A stretch of 64,000 bases of DNA from Chryseobacterium sp. Leaf405 (GCF_001425355.1 NZ_LMQN01000001.1:558490-622489); one strand, 5' to 3'; shown: positions 42,696 through 51,664, counted from the first letter of the stretch. Program-made: numbers and translations. Notes: a model not told the origin generated them from the sequence alone.

Positions 42696-44000
42696 ATGTC
42701 TAAACATCAACGAACTTTAAATAACAAAGCAATATTTCATACCCGATTTTTCTTCAGAAAATATCCGGCTTTACCGTATATTTTTAAATGGTTTTGTATC
42801 AGTTTAATTATAGGAATATTAGTGGGAACAGCTTCCGCAGGATTTTTACAATCTTTAGAATGGGCAACCCAATTCAGAGAAAATCATATCTGGATGATTG
42901 CATTTTTACCGATTGCCGGTTTTTTGGTTGGACTTTTATATTACTATTTCGGAAAAGATGTAGAGGCAGGAAATAATATTTTGATTGAAAATATTCATGA
43001 ACCCAAAGCGATTATTCCATTCAAAATGGCTCCTTTTGTTTATTTAGGGACGATTATCACCCATCTTTTTGGAGGTTCGGCAGGCCGTGAAGGAACAGCA
43101 CTGCAAATGGCAGGAGCAATTGCAGATCAGTTGACAAAGCCTTTTAAACTCAATCAAAACGAAAGAAAAATTTTAATTATTTCAGCAATTGCAGCTGGTT
43201 TTGGTTCGGTTTTCGGAACACCTTTGGCAGGAGCAGTTTTCGGACTTGAAGTTTTTTTGATTGGGAAAATTCGATATAATGCCATTTTTCCTGCTTTTAT
43301 ATCAGCTATTTTAGCAGATTGGGTAACTAATCTGTGGAATGCAAAACATACGCATTATGATATTGATTTTATTCCGAAGCTTGAGTTTTTACCGATTTTA
43401 TACAGTATTGTAGCGGGAATTGCTTTTGGAATCTGTGCCGCAACGTTCAGCAAAATGATTCATTGGGCAGGTTCAGTTTTTAAATCTAAAATACAATACC
43501 CTCCGCTTCGTCCTGTTATTGGTGGAATTATTGTAGCTGTTGCCGTTTTTTCAATAGGGACAACACGATATATAGGACTGGGAATTCCAACAATTGTAGA
43601 ATCTTTTGAAAAACAGCTTGCATTGTATGATTTTGCACTGAAAATGATTTTTACCGTCATTACCCTTTCTGCTGGTTTTAAAGGAGGAGAAGTAACTCCT
43701 TTGTTCTTTATCGGGGCAACTTTGGGAAGCGCTTTGTCATTATTTATTCCGCTTCCGTTTGGTTTATTGGCAGGAATGGGATTTGTAGCAGTTTTTGCGG
43801 GAGCAACCAATACTCCGCTTGCCTGTATGTTGATGGGAATTGAATTATTTGGAATAGAATCCGGTATTTACATTGCTATTGCCTGCATCGTTTCGTATTT
43901 ATTTTCCGGAAACAACAGCATTTACACAAAACAAAAAATTGGAGAAGCAAAAAATCAAAGATTCGAAAATCTTCACGATAAAAGTTTCTCTGATTTATAA
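42696..44000 (+). CDS. CLC family fluoride/proton antiporter (CLC-F type)
   Basis: Inner-membrane exporter of fluoride. The 434 residues have the two-repeat CLC fold with about ten helices. GSAGREGTALQM is the CLC gating motif with its Glu and with Thr in place of the usual Pro, and DVEAGNNILIENIHEP replaces the GSGIP anion-selectivity loop, both features of the CLC-F subclass. The second half has GFKGGEVTPLFFIGATLGS. There are no CBS domains. Placement directly under a fluoride riboswitch confirms the assignment. Confidence 0.95.
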   Translation: MSKHQRTLNNKAIFHTRFFFRKYPALPYIFKWFCISLIIGILVGTASAGFLQSLEWATQFRENHIWMIAFLPIAGFLVGLLYYYFGKDVEAGNNILIENIHEPKAIIPFKMAPFVYLGTIITHLFGGSAGREGTALQMAGAIADQLTKPFKLNQNERKILIISAIAAGFGSVFGTPLAGAVFGLEVFLIGKIRYNAIFPAFISAILADWVTNLWNAKHTHYDIDFIPKLEFLPILYSIVAGIAFGICAATFSKMIHWAGSVFKSKIQYPPLRPVIGGIIVAVAVFSIGTTRYIGLGIPTIVESFEKQLALYDFALKMIFTVITLSAGFKGGEVTPLFFIGATLGSALSLFIPLPFGLLAGMGFVAVFAGATNTPLACMLMGIELFGIESGIYIAIACIVSYLFSGNNSIYTKQKIGEAKNQRFENLHDKSFSDL

Positions 44001-44046
44001 TGTTAACTTTACTAACTTCATCAAACTTTTTGAGTTCTCACATTAC

Positions 44047-44076
44047 AAAAGCCTTCCGAAGGTCCGAAAGGCTTTT
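44047..44076. terminator. Bidirectional terminator after the CLC-F gene
   Basis: AAAAGCCTT/AAGGCTTTT stem (44047-44055 with 44068-44076). Confidence 0.75.
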
Positions 44077-44119
44077 GCGTATTAAATGTGGAAATGTTTA
44101 TTTCTAATTGAAATAATTT

Positions 44120-44305
44120 TTATACCTCACCACAAGTGTAAACCTGCGGACAAGCGATGTACTGACCGCAATATTTAGGACCTACAACAGATCCTGCGCA
44201 GTCGCACCCGCAAAGCGAAAGATCCGGAGTTCCGCTTACACCTCCTGTGATGTTTTTAAGATCGGCTTTTTTTAATTTTGTAGCTTTTTTCAAAAAATTC
44301 TGCAT
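44120..44305 (-). CDS. Double-glycine leader, cysteine-rich bacteriocin-like peptide
   Basis: 61 residues. The leader MQNFLKKATKLKKADLKNIT ends in Gly21-Gly22, matching the KxLKKxxLKxIxGG leaders processed by peptidase-containing ABC transporters. The predicted mature peptide is 39 residues with six Cys (32, 34, 36, 46, 52, 58), including a CGCDC cluster, and no Lys apart from Lys44. Such peptides are common in Chryseobacterium under the label bacteriocin-like protein; activity is generally unproven. No transporter, modification enzyme or immunity gene is adjacent. A -7 motif lies 44 bases upstream of the ATG. Confidence 0.8.
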   Translation of the reverse strand: MQNFLKKATKLKKADLKNITGGVSGTPDLSLCGCDCAGSVVGPKYCGQYIACPQVYTCGEV

Positions 44306-44556
44306 ATTGATTTGGTTTTTGAGATTATAATTTTGTTTTAGTTACGTTTCAAAGTTAAACAAATAATAATTATTCACCTCATAATTTAAAAATAATTTTA
44401 CAATTAGTTTATTTCATTGACTTTACTGATATGACAACGTAAATTTTTATATAAATATTTCTTAAACACTTATAATTATTATATAAACTTTATATTTTAC
44501 TAAATCTTGGAATTAGCAATTAAAAAAATAAACAATAATTTCAACTTTACTAAAAA
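44306..44556. other. AT-rich gap upstream of the peptide gene
   Basis: Apart from the -7 motif at 44350-44357, which points to the peptide gene, this stretch is low-complexity AT-rich sequence with no gene or clear structure. Confidence 0.55.
44350..44357 (-). promoter_or_regulatory. -7 promoter motif for the peptide gene
   Basis: The minus strand reads TAACTTTG. Confidence 0.55.
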
Positions 44557-44586
44557 TAAAAAACCTTTCAATTTCTTGAAAGGTTT
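44557..44586 (-). terminator. rny terminator
   Basis: AAACCTTTCAA/TTGAAAGGTTT stem (44561-44571 with 44576-44586), then a T-rich run on the minus strand. Confidence 0.85.
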
Positions 44587-44607
44587 CTATTAAATATCTT
44601 GATAAGA

Positions 44608-46176
44608 TTATCTCGCAATATTCACAGCTCTCGTTTCTCTGATCACTGTTACTTTTACTTGTCCCGGATATGTTAATTCATTCTGAATTTTTTCGGAAAT
44701 ATCATAAGATAACTGAGAAGCAACTTCGTCATTTACTCTTCCGCTTTCTACCATCACTCTTAATTCTCTTCCCGCCTGAATTGCATACGCTGAAGAAACT
44801 CCTTCAAAGCTCAATGCTGCGGCTTCAAGGTCTTTTAATCTTTGAATATAAGATTCAAGAACCTGTCTTCTTGCTCCCGGTCTTGCTCCAGAAATCGCAT
44901 CGGCAACCTGAATGATCGGAGATAATAATGAAGTCATTTCAACCTCGTCGTGGTGAGCACCAATAGCATTGATAACTTCTGCATTTTCACCATATTTCTC
45001 AGCCCACTGCATTCCTAATAAAGCGTGAGGAAGTTCAGATTCCTGCTCCGGAACTTTACCGATATCGTGTAATAGACCGGCTCTTTTAGCTAATTTTACA
45101 TTTAATCCCAATTCAGCAGCCATTGTTGCAGCAATATTTGCCACCTCTCTTGAGTGCTGTAGTAAGTTCTGTCCGTAAGATGAACGGTATTTCATTCTAC
45201 CTACGATTTTTATTAGTTCAGGATGTAATCCGTGGATTCCTAAATCGATAATCGTTCTTTTACCTACTTCGATAATCTCCTCCTCGATTTGTTTTCTCGT
45301 TTTTTCAACAACTTCTTCAATTCTTGCCGGGTGAATTCTACCATCGGTTACCAATCTGTGAAGTGATAATCTTGCGATTTCTCTTCTTACAGGATCGAAA
45401 CATGAAAGAAGAATCGCTTCCGGAGTATCATCTACAATAATTTCTACACCGGTCACGGCTTCTAAAGCACGGATATTTCTACCTTCTCTACCGATAATTC
45501 TACCTTTTACTTCATCAGATTCAATATTAAATACCGATACCGAATTTTCGATTGCCTGCTCTGTTCCGATTCTCTGGATAGTCTGGATAACAATTTTTCT
45601 TGCCTCTCCTTTGGCATTCAGCTGAGCTTCTTCCATAATACTCTGAACGTGCGCCTGAGCTCTGGTTTTTGCTTCTGCTTTTAGAGATTCTACCAATTCA
45701 GCTTTTGCTTCTTCTGCAGAATAATTAGAGATTTTTTCAAGAATTTCGACCTTTTTAGCAGTTGCAGTATCTAGTTCCTGCTGCTTTCTTTCGAGAATTT
45801 CTGTTTTTTTAGCATAATCTGCAATTTGCTTGTCAAGATCTTTTTCAAGCTTTCCTATTTTGCTAAGTTCGTCGTTTAGTTTGTGCTCTTTATCTTTCGT
45901 TCTTTTTTCGATCTCCTGCATTTTTCTTTCACGAGACTGAATATCTGCGTCATGCTGGGATTTCAGTTCAAGAAATTTTTCTTTTGCCTGAAGATTTTTT
46001 TCTTTCTTTATGGATTCTGCTTGTACATTAGCTTTTTCTATAAGGTTTTCAGCATTTTTCTTTGCATCATCTATAATAAATTTTCCTTTGGTATTAAGCG
46101 AGCTTTTGGAAAAAAGAATTCCTATCACTGCACCAATTACAAGGCAAATTACGCCGACTATAATGGCTGTTGTCAT
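44608..46176 (-). CDS. rny: Ribonuclease Y
   Basis: Membrane-anchored endoribonuclease of mRNA turnover. The 522 residues contain an N-terminal membrane helix ([20 protein letters not shown]), a long coiled coil (about 30-205), a KH domain ([20 protein letters not shown]), an HD hydrolase domain ([21 protein letters not shown]), and a C-terminal domain ending [13 protein letters not shown]. It is downstream of zapA and the 6S-like RNA on the same strand. Confidence 0.97.
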   Translation of the reverse strand: MTTAIIVGVICLVIGAVIGILFSKSSLNTKGKFIIDDAKKNAENLIEKANVQAESIKKEKNLQAKEKFLELKSQHDADIQSRERKMQEIEKRTKDKEHKLNDELSKIGKLEKDLDKQIADYAKKTEILERKQQELDTATAKKVEILEKISNYSAEEAKAELVESLKAEAKTRAQAHVQSIMEEAQLNAKGEARKIVIQTIQRIGTEQAIENSVSVFNIESDEVKGRIIGREGRNIRALEAVTGVEIIVDDTPEAILLSCFDPVRREIARLSLHRLVTDGRIHPARIEEVVEKTRKQIEEEIIEVGKRTIIDLGIHGLHPELIKIVGRMKYRSSYGQNLLQHSREVANIAATMAAELGLNVKLAKRAGLLHDIGKVPEQESELPHALLGMQWAEKYGENAEVINAIGAHHDEVEMTSLLSPIIQVADAISGARPGARRQVLESYIQRLKDLEAAALSFEGVSSAYAIQAGRELRVMVESGRVNDEVASQLSYDISEKIQNELTYPGQVKVTVIRETRAVNIAR

Positions 46177-46211
46177 ATCTATATATAAGTTTTAATTGTC
46201 TTTCATTAAAT

Positions 46212-46379
46212 AAAAAAGCCTACAATAATTCAGTGATATAGAGTAAACTCCTAATCAACACGATTTGAACTGATTTCCATTTTCTGTAATCCGATAAATC
46301 GGCACGCCATTTAATGGACATTTGCTCGGTAATTGTTTAGCGTTGAGTTTACCTTTAATGTGTTAGAATTATTGTAGGC
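46212..46379 (-). ncRNA. ssrS: 6S RNA (SsrS)
   Basis: The gap between zapA and rny encodes a rod-shaped RNA of about 165 nt. Its ends pair perfectly over 14 bases (GCCTACAATAATTC, minus strand 46379-46366, with GAATTATTGTAGGC, 46231-46218), followed by a TTTTTTATTT tail. Inside, GTAAACTC pairs with GAGTTTAC (8 bp), leaving a large, mostly single-stranded centre with small CCGAT/ATCGG and CCATT/AATGG hairpins. Closing stem, inner stem, central bubble, size and zapA linkage (as in E. coli, where ssrS follows zapA) are those of 6S RNA, which binds housekeeping RNA polymerase. No separate -7 motif is clear, so processing from a zapA transcript is possible. Confidence 0.78.
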
Positions 46380-46400
46380 AGCTTTTGTGGGAAAAAAAAT

Positions 46401-46691
46401 CTATTTCCCTATTTCATTATTCAACGATTGATTAATCTGAGTTAATCTTTCGTTGGTAGATTGTATGGTTTTATCGTAGTTCATAGACGTTACTTCTGCA
46501 TTGGTTCCCAATTTCAGGGCACACATCGCCAAAGCATCCTGTTTGTCTCTCACATCGAAATTTTGTTCAAAATCTTTAATCATGCTTTCAATTTGCTTCC
46601 CTACCTTTCTCAGCGTTTCTTCTTCTGCTGCCGGTACGTTCAGCGGATATACCCTTCCTGCAATGTTGATGGTTATTCTTCTTACCTCCAT
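46401..46691 (-). CDS. zapA: Cell division protein ZapA
   Basis: FtsZ-ring associated protein of 96 residues. RRITINIAGRVYPLNVPAAE is the N-terminal ZapA beta-hairpin region, EETLRKVGKQIESMIKDFEQ the first helix, and DALAMCALKLGTNAE leads into a C-terminal coiled coil. The ATG overlaps the stop of the upstream coiled-coil gene by one base, so they are translationally coupled. The 6S-like RNA gene follows. Confidence 0.94.
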   Translation of the reverse strand: MEVRRITINIAGRVYPLNVPAAEEETLRKVGKQIESMIKDFEQNFDVRDKQDALAMCALKLGTNAEVTSMNYDKTIQSTNERLTQINQSLNNEIGK

Positions 46692-46993
46692 TATAATCCA
46701 CTGTTTTGAAGCTGTGCAATACAGAAATCAACTTCCTTTACCAATCTGTTGATGTGATTTTTCATCAATCTGTTGTGTTCAGGATTTCCTGATATTGCCG
46801 AATGAAGCTTTATTTTTTTTTGTTCTTCTGCTAATACCTGACTTTTTCTCCTTTCCTCATCATATCTCTTCTTCAGGTCTTCATGCTCAATATTCAATTC
46901 AGAGAATCTTTCAGTAAGATTTTTATAGTTCTTTTGTAAAAGTAAAATCTTTTTTTCTAATTCTGAAAAATTGTTTTCTAAATCTTGAAGCAT
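46691..46993 (-). CDS. Small coiled-coil protein, ZapB-like by position
   Basis: 100 residues from the ATG at 46993 (MLQDLENNFSELEKKILLLQ), almost all heptad coiled coil to about residue 75, then HSAISGNPEHNRLMKNHINR and a short tail. The upstream in-frame ATG at 47098 would add a hydrophobic stretch with no conserved look. It overlaps zapA by one base. Coupling to zapA and the coiled-coil build suggest a partner of ZapA, analogous to ZapB; this is inferred. Confidence 0.78.
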   Translation of the reverse strand: MLQDLENNFSELEKKILLLQKNYKNLTERFSELNIEHEDLKKRYDEERRKSQVLAEEQKKIKLHSAISGNPEHNRLMKNHINRLVKEVDFCIAQLQNSGL

Positions 46994-47135
46994 TTCAGGT
47001 TTGTATATTCTAACTATTAGCAAAAATAGAAAAATATTGACACTAATAAAAATAAAACGTTCTATATTTTGATATTGCCATAAAAAAAGGAGACACATTC
47101 TGCATCTCCTGATAGTATTTTAAGTAAAATTTTTC

Positions 47136-47918
47136 TTATTCGAATTTAAGAACAAAAAATATAGCTCTTGTCTGTAAAGTAGACATTGCCGAAGTCCAAT
47201 AAGGAGGTGTTGTAGCATTATCTGCAACAATTTCGTTGTTCATGATAAATGTCCCTCTTACCGCAGGCGTTAATTTAAATTTATTAAAGTAAAACTGGAT
47301 GCCCATTTCAGCAGACCAAGCAAAGTTGTGTGTTGTAGATCTGAAAACCTGCTGCATATTGTCATCCGTAGAATCTGAATTCGACTGAAGATTTACGATA
47401 TAGTTTACACCCGCTGCAACATAAGGTCTGGAATTGTACCATCTTTCTCCGTGAAACTCTAATAACACAGGAACATCCACTAATGTTGTTTTGATTTCTC
47501 TTACTCTGTCCTTTTCAGTTAAAGGCATCGGAATAAAAGGATCGTTAGTCAAAGTTCCAAATTGATACTGGTCGTTTGACTGTGTATTGAAAGTCAATTG
47601 TCTTTGTCCAAACTGTAACCCCGGTTCTAATCTCAGATCTAAATAATCATTCAGTCTCCATTTAGCAATCAAACCTGCACCGAAACTGTAACTTTCTTTA
47701 GATGTCACAAGATTCTGGTTATTGTTCATACCATATCTTGGATTTAAAACGATACGGTAATCCAGCCTGTTGGCATTTAGATAAAATCCCCAACTGAATG
47801 TCTGCTGATCAAAGTCTTCCAACTTATCCATCCTGTTTCGGGTTCTAAATTGTGCATCTGCAAAAACTGCAATATTTACTGAGGCTAAAACCAGTACTTT
47901 TAATAAAAATTTATTCAT
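47136..47918 (-). CDS. porT: PorT/SprT-like outer-membrane beta-barrel protein of type IX secretion
   Basis: 260 residues with a signal peptide (MNKFLLKVLVLASVNIAVFADAQ) and alternating amphipathic strands ending in the aromatic TRAIFFVLKFE. DKLEDFDQQTFSWGFYLNAN and SYSFGAGLIAKWRLNDYLDL, LRLEPGLQFGQRQLTF are typical of PorT, a membrane protein needed for type IX secretion in Porphyromonas and Flavobacterium. It sits directly after ubiE, an arrangement I recall from other flavobacteria. If not PorT, it is a related small porin-like barrel. Confidence 0.78.
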   Translation of the reverse strand: MNKFLLKVLVLASVNIAVFADAQFRTRNRMDKLEDFDQQTFSWGFYLNANRLDYRIVLNPRYGMNNNQNLVTSKESYSFGAGLIAKWRLNDYLDLRLEPGLQFGQRQLTFNTQSNDQYQFGTLTNDPFIPMPLTEKDRVREIKTTLVDVPVLLEFHGERWYNSRPYVAAGVNYIVNLQSNSDSTDDNMQQVFRSTTHNFAWSAEMGIQFYFNKFKLTPAVRGTFIMNNEIVADNATTPPYWTSAMSTLQTRAIFFVLKFE

Positions 47919-47921
47919 AGG

Positions 47922-48653
47922 TTACTTTGTTGCTTTATAAATTGTGGCTATACCTAAACTTTGTTTTTTATATTCAACTTTCTTAAATCCTGTATCTAAA
48001 AGAATCTGCTTCATTTTTTCTCCGAAAGGAAAAGCATTTACAGAATCAGGAAGATATGTATATGCCCTATTATCTTTAGAAACCAATCTGCCGATGGCAG
48101 GCAATATATTTTTAAAATAAAACATATAAAACGGTCCTAAAAACCCCTCAACCTTTGAAAACTCCAGTATGTAAACACTCTTGTTATCTTTCACTACTCT
48201 TCTTAATTCTGCCAAACCTTTAGTAAGGTTCTCAAAATTCCTTACTCCAAATGCAACGGAAACAGCATCGAATCTATTATCCTCGAAAGGTAAATTTTCT
48301 GCATCGCCCTTTTGCATGGAAATTTTGCCGTCTAAATTAAGTTTTTTTATTTTAATAACGCCAACATTTAACATTTGTTGCGATAAATCTAAACCAATTA
48401 CTTTTGAGTTGGTTCCTTTTTCGACTGCAATTGCCAAATCGCCCGTTCCGGTAGCCACATCCAGCACTTCCTGCGGGTTATCATTTTTCATCCATTTTAC
48501 CAATGTATTTCTCCATAAAACATCAATTTTCATAGATAAAACATGGTTCAGAAGATCATATTTCGGTGCAATATTGTCGAACATATCCTCTACCTGGCTC
48601 TTTTTAGTAGCCTCAGAATTGTAGGGCGTTACTTTGTTGATATCGTTTGTCAA
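47922..48653 (-). CDS. ubiE: Demethylmenaquinone / UbiE-type methyltransferase
   Basis: C-methylation of demethylmenaquinone to menaquinone, the respiratory quinone of this group. The 243 residues include KVTPYNSEATKKSQVEDMFD, YDLLNHVLSMKIDVLWR, the SAM loop VLDVATGTGDLAI, GLDLSQQMLNVG and FGVRNFENLTKGLAE, all UbiE/MenG signatures. It overlaps the upstream gene by four bases and is followed three bases later by porT. Confidence 0.96.
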   Translation of the reverse strand: MTNDINKVTPYNSEATKKSQVEDMFDNIAPKYDLLNHVLSMKIDVLWRNTLVKWMKNDNPQEVLDVATGTGDLAIAVEKGTNSKVIGLDLSQQMLNVGVIKIKKLNLDGKISMQKGDAENLPFEDNRFDAVSVAFGVRNFENLTKGLAELRRVVKDNKSVYILEFSKVEGFLGPFYMFYFKNILPAIGRLVSKDNRAYTYLPDSVNAFPFGEKMKQILLDTGFKKVEYKKQSLGIATIYKATK

Positions 48654-49219
48654 AACTTGTAATATTCTTTATAATAATTAAGGTAATCCTGTTTTCTAAA
48701 AATTTTTGATCTCGATTCTACCTGCTGAACATTTTTGATAATCTTATCATAATCTTCATCCACATTGTAGTAAAAATCATCCGTATATAGTTTATTGAAG
48801 TGTCTTGCTGCCCCAAAATACGGTTTTCCATCAATTATCGTCTTATCAAGTGTCAAAAGTAATGAATCTTTTTTAAGATTGTAGCCATAATATTGATCAT
48901 TAACATAATAATCCTGATGTGCAATATTAATAAGACCTCGGATCTTATTTACTTCAAAAGCAGAATCGTAGAGTAATTTCTTGTTCTGATCAAAAACTTT
49001 AATTGAGTTTTTCCCTTTATCAAGATCAATCGGAACAGTCTGTCCGGCAGCAATAGTACCTTCTGAACCGTTATTAATCTTATAGTAATACGTATTAGGT
49101 GTAGGATTATCTACAACATAATAATTCTTTTTAGCCAAAAAAATAAAGTAGATCCCAAAGGCAACCACAAAAGCCGCCACAGCAATCACTAAACCTTTCA
49201 TTGAAGGATTGTTTTTCAT
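48650..49219 (-). CDS. Hypothetical membrane-anchored protein
   Basis: 189 residues with one N-terminal membrane segment (GLVIAVAAFVVAFGIYFIFL) and an outside domain rich in Tyr, Asn and Asp. The first outside part (VVDNPTPNTYYYKINNGSEG then AAGQTVPIDLDKGKNSIKVF) reads like a small PEGA-type beta sandwich. I do not recognise a family. It overlaps ubiE by four bases, forming the head of an operon with ubiE and porT. Confidence 0.72.
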   Translation of the reverse strand: MKNNPSMKGLVIAVAAFVVAFGIYFIFLAKKNYYVVDNPTPNTYYYKINNGSEGTIAAGQTVPIDLDKGKNSIKVFDQNKKLLYDSAFEVNKIRGLINIAHQDYYVNDQYYGYNLKKDSLLLTLDKTIIDGKPYFGAARHFNKLYTDDFYYNVDEDYDKIIKNVQQVESRSKIFRKQDYLNYYKEYYKF

Positions 49220-49242
49220 AAGACTGTAAAGTACATTTTTTG

Positions 49243-49250
49243 CAAATTTA
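49243..49250 (-). promoter_or_regulatory. -7 promoter motif for the 48650-ubiE-porT operon
   Basis: The minus strand reads TAAATTTG. Confidence 0.5.
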
Positions 49251-49287
49251 ATAATATTTTTAATTCTTCGTTATTAATATTAATTAT

Positions 49288-49295
49288 TAACTTTG
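49288..49295 (+). promoter_or_regulatory. -7 promoter motif for the FabH-like gene
   Basis: TAACTTTG, 25 bases before the ATG; a divergent arrangement with the ubiE operon promoter. Confidence 0.6.
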
Positions 49296-49320
49296 CATCT
49301 CTAAAAAATCATATAAACGA

Positions 49321-50388
49321 ATGCTGAATACGATCATTATTGGTTCCGGATCTTACCTTCCAAACAGAATTATTGGTAGAGAATTTTTCTTAGATTCAGA
49401 GTTTTATACAGAAGACGGGGTAAAAATAGATAAACCTGCAGAGGAAACTATTGCAAAATTTGTAGAAATCACAGAAATAGAAAACAGGCGTTTCATTGAA
49501 GATGATCTTTCAAACTCACAAATCGGTTACGAAGCGGCAAAGATTGCTATTGCAGATGCTAATGTAGATCAGGAGGAACTGGATTATATTATTTATGCAA
49601 GTAATTTTGGAGAAGTAACAGTAAACGGATATGCTGATTTTATGCCGACAATGGCGGCAAGAGTAAAAAATAAATTAGGCATCAGAAACAGAAAATGTAT
49701 TACGTATGATATGCTTTTCGGATGTCCGGGATGGGTGGAAGCAATGATTTTAGCCGATAATTTAATTAAAGCTAAAGTTGCTAAAACTATTTTGGTAATT
49801 GGTGCCGAAACATTGAGCAGAGTAACAGACCCTTATGACAGAAACAGAATGATTTTTGCAGACGGAGCCGGAGCAGTTGTTGTAAAAGCGACTGACGAAG
49901 AAAATGTAGGAATTATCGCCCATAATACAATCTGTGACAACGGAATCGAACTTGATTATCTGGCAAACGGACCGTCTATTAACAAAGAAGCCGATCAAAG
50001 TCGTTTATTTGTAAGAATGCAGGGAAGAAAAATCTACGAATACGCTCTTAAAAACGTTCCGGCAGCAATTAAAGAAACGATTGAAGACGCAGGACTTTCC
50101 ATTGAAGATATCAACAAAATCTTAATTCACCAGGCAAATGCAAAAATGGATTATGCCATGATCGAAAGGCTTCACAAGCTTTACGATATAAAAGATTACG
50201 ACCATTCTATCTCTCCAATGACGATTCAAGACTTTGGAAATTCGTCTGTTGCAACAATTCCTACCATGTTTGATTTAATAATTAAAGGAAAAATGGAGGG
50301 TCAAACGTTTAAAGAAAAAGGTAACATTGTGATGACTTCGGTTGGTGCCGGAATGAACATTAATGCTATCGTTTACAGATTTCCTTAA
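49321..50388 (+). CDS. 3-oxoacyl-ACP synthase III (FabH-like)
   Basis: Thiolase-fold condensing enzyme of 355 residues. MLFGCPGWVEAM holds the active-site Cys (about 135), ILIHQANAKM the His and FGNSSVATIP the Asn, so the KAS III triad is complete. FADGAGAVVV is the other conserved loop. The protein is longer than E. coli FabH (317), with an insert after TEDGVKIDKPAEET, so it is a FabH paralogue that may act in starter-unit, flexirubin-like or hydrocarbon-type synthesis rather than, or as well as, primary fatty acid synthesis. It stands alone. Confidence 0.9.
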   Translation: MLNTIIIGSGSYLPNRIIGREFFLDSEFYTEDGVKIDKPAEETIAKFVEITEIENRRFIEDDLSNSQIGYEAAKIAIADANVDQEELDYIIYASNFGEVTVNGYADFMPTMAARVKNKLGIRNRKCITYDMLFGCPGWVEAMILADNLIKAKVAKTILVIGAETLSRVTDPYDRNRMIFADGAGAVVVKATDEENVGIIAHNTICDNGIELDYLANGPSINKEADQSRLFVRMQGRKIYEYALKNVPAAIKETIEDAGLSIEDINKILIHQANAKMDYAMIERLHKLYDIKDYDHSISPMTIQDFGNSSVATIPTMFDLIIKGKMEGQTFKEKGNIVMTSVGAGMNINAIVYRFP

Positions 50389-50410
50389 ATATTATTTAAT
50401 TTAAAAATAT

Positions 50411-50448
50411 AAAAAAAGCACAGGGAAATCATTCTTTGTGCTTTTTTT
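50411..50448 (+). terminator. Terminator after the FabH-like gene
   Basis: AAAAAAAGCACA/TGTGCTTTTTTT stem. It covers the GTG that would open a longer frame for the next gene. Confidence 0.88.
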
Positions 50449-50458
50449 ACACTTGATT

Positions 50459-51664
50459 ATGCAGAGAAATTTTTTATTTATTGCGGCGATCTTCCTTTTT
50501 TTGGAAGTTTATATTTATCAGGCAATAAGAACATTAACAGATAACTTATGGTTAAGAATCGGCTATTGGGTCGTTTCCTTAGTCATTTACGGTTTTTTCG
50601 CTTATGAAATTACTCATTTTAGCAGAGCCGACAGAAGTATGGTGAGAGCACAAATCATGATCTCGTTGTTTCTGGTTTTTATTTTACCGAAAGTTTTTGT
50701 CGTTCTGTTTTTATTAATTGATGATATTTTCAGAACCGGAAGTTATTTAGTAGGATTAACACGACCAACGGAAAACTTTTTCCCTGAAAGGCGAAAGTTT
50801 CTAAGTATTGTAGGATTAGGTTTAGGAGGCGTTCTTTCTGCCCTTTTTATTGATGGAATTACCTTTGGAAAGTATCGTCACAAAGTACGAAGAGTAAGAA
50901 TTAATTTCGCAAATCTTCCAAAAAGTTTTAAAGGGTATAAAATCGTACAGATTTCTGATGTTCACAGTGGAAGTTTTTCAGATCCAAGCAAATTACAGCA
51001 CGCTATTGATTTAATTAATGAACAAAAACCGGATTTGGTTTTATTTACAGGAGACATGGTGAATAATGTTGCCAATGAATTCAAACCTTTCATTCCATTG
51101 TTTTCAAAGATTAAAGCTAAAGATGGAAAATTAGCAGTTCTCGGAAATCATGATTATTCAGATTATGTGGAATGGAAATCTTTGGATGCTAAAAAGAAAA
51201 ATCTTGAAACACTAATCGACTACGAAAGACAGGCCGGATTCGATATGTTGAGAAACGAGCATCGAGTTATTGAAAAAAACGGTGAAAAAATATATATTCT
51301 TGGCGTTGAAAACTGGGGATTAAAACCATTCCCACAATTTGGAAGACTGGATGACGCTTTAAAAGGAGTTCCTGAAAACGCAACAAAAATTCTAATGAGC
51401 CACGACCCTACTCACTTCGATTATGTCGTTAAAAAACATCCTGTTGACGTTCATTTAACACTTTCCGGTCACACACACGGAATGCAGTTTGGCTTAGATC
51501 TGAAAAATGTAAAATGGTCGCCTGTTCAATACAAATATCCAAAATGGGCAGATCTTTATGAAAGCGAAGGAAAAATGCTTTACGTAAACAGAGGATTCGG
51601 AGTTTTGGGTTATCCGGGCAGAGTTGGGGTTTTGCCGGAAATTACGCTTTTTGAATTGGCTTAA
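50459..51664 (+). CDS. Membrane-anchored metallophosphoesterase (YkuE/YaeI type)
   Basis: 401 residues from the ATG at 50459 (MQRNFLFIAAIFLFLEVYIY). About four membrane segments occupy the first 145 residues. The calcineurin-like domain then shows VQISDVHSGSF, LFTGDMVNN, VLGNHDYSDY, MSHDPTHF and LSGHTHGMQFG, a full set of dimetal ligands. Relatives such as YaeI hydrolyse lipid phosphates or UDP-diacylglucosamine; the substrate here is unknown. Confidence 0.92.
   Translation: MQRNFLFIAAIFLFLEVYIYQAIRTLTDNLWLRIGYWVVSLVIYGFFAYEITHFSRADRSMVRAQIMISLFLVFILPKVFVVLFLLIDDIFRTGSYLVGLTRPTENFFPERRKFLSIVGLGLGGVLSALFIDGITFGKYRHKVRRVRINFANLPKSFKGYKIVQISDVHSGSFSDPSKLQHAIDLINEQKPDLVLFTGDMVNNVANEFKPFIPLFSKIKAKDGKLAVLGNHDYSDYVEWKSLDAKKKNLETLIDYERQAGFDMLRNEHRVIEKNGEKIYILGVENWGLKPFPQFGRLDDALKGVPENATKILMSHDPTHFDYVVKKHPVDVHLTLSGHTHGMQFGLDLKNVKWSPVQYKYPKWADLYESEGKMLYVNRGFGVLGYPGRVGVLPEITLFELA

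Noticed and set aside
48181..48624. 147-codon open frame antisense to ubiE
   Set aside because: It lies wholly inside a well-supported ubiE on the other strand and shows no promoter or family motif.
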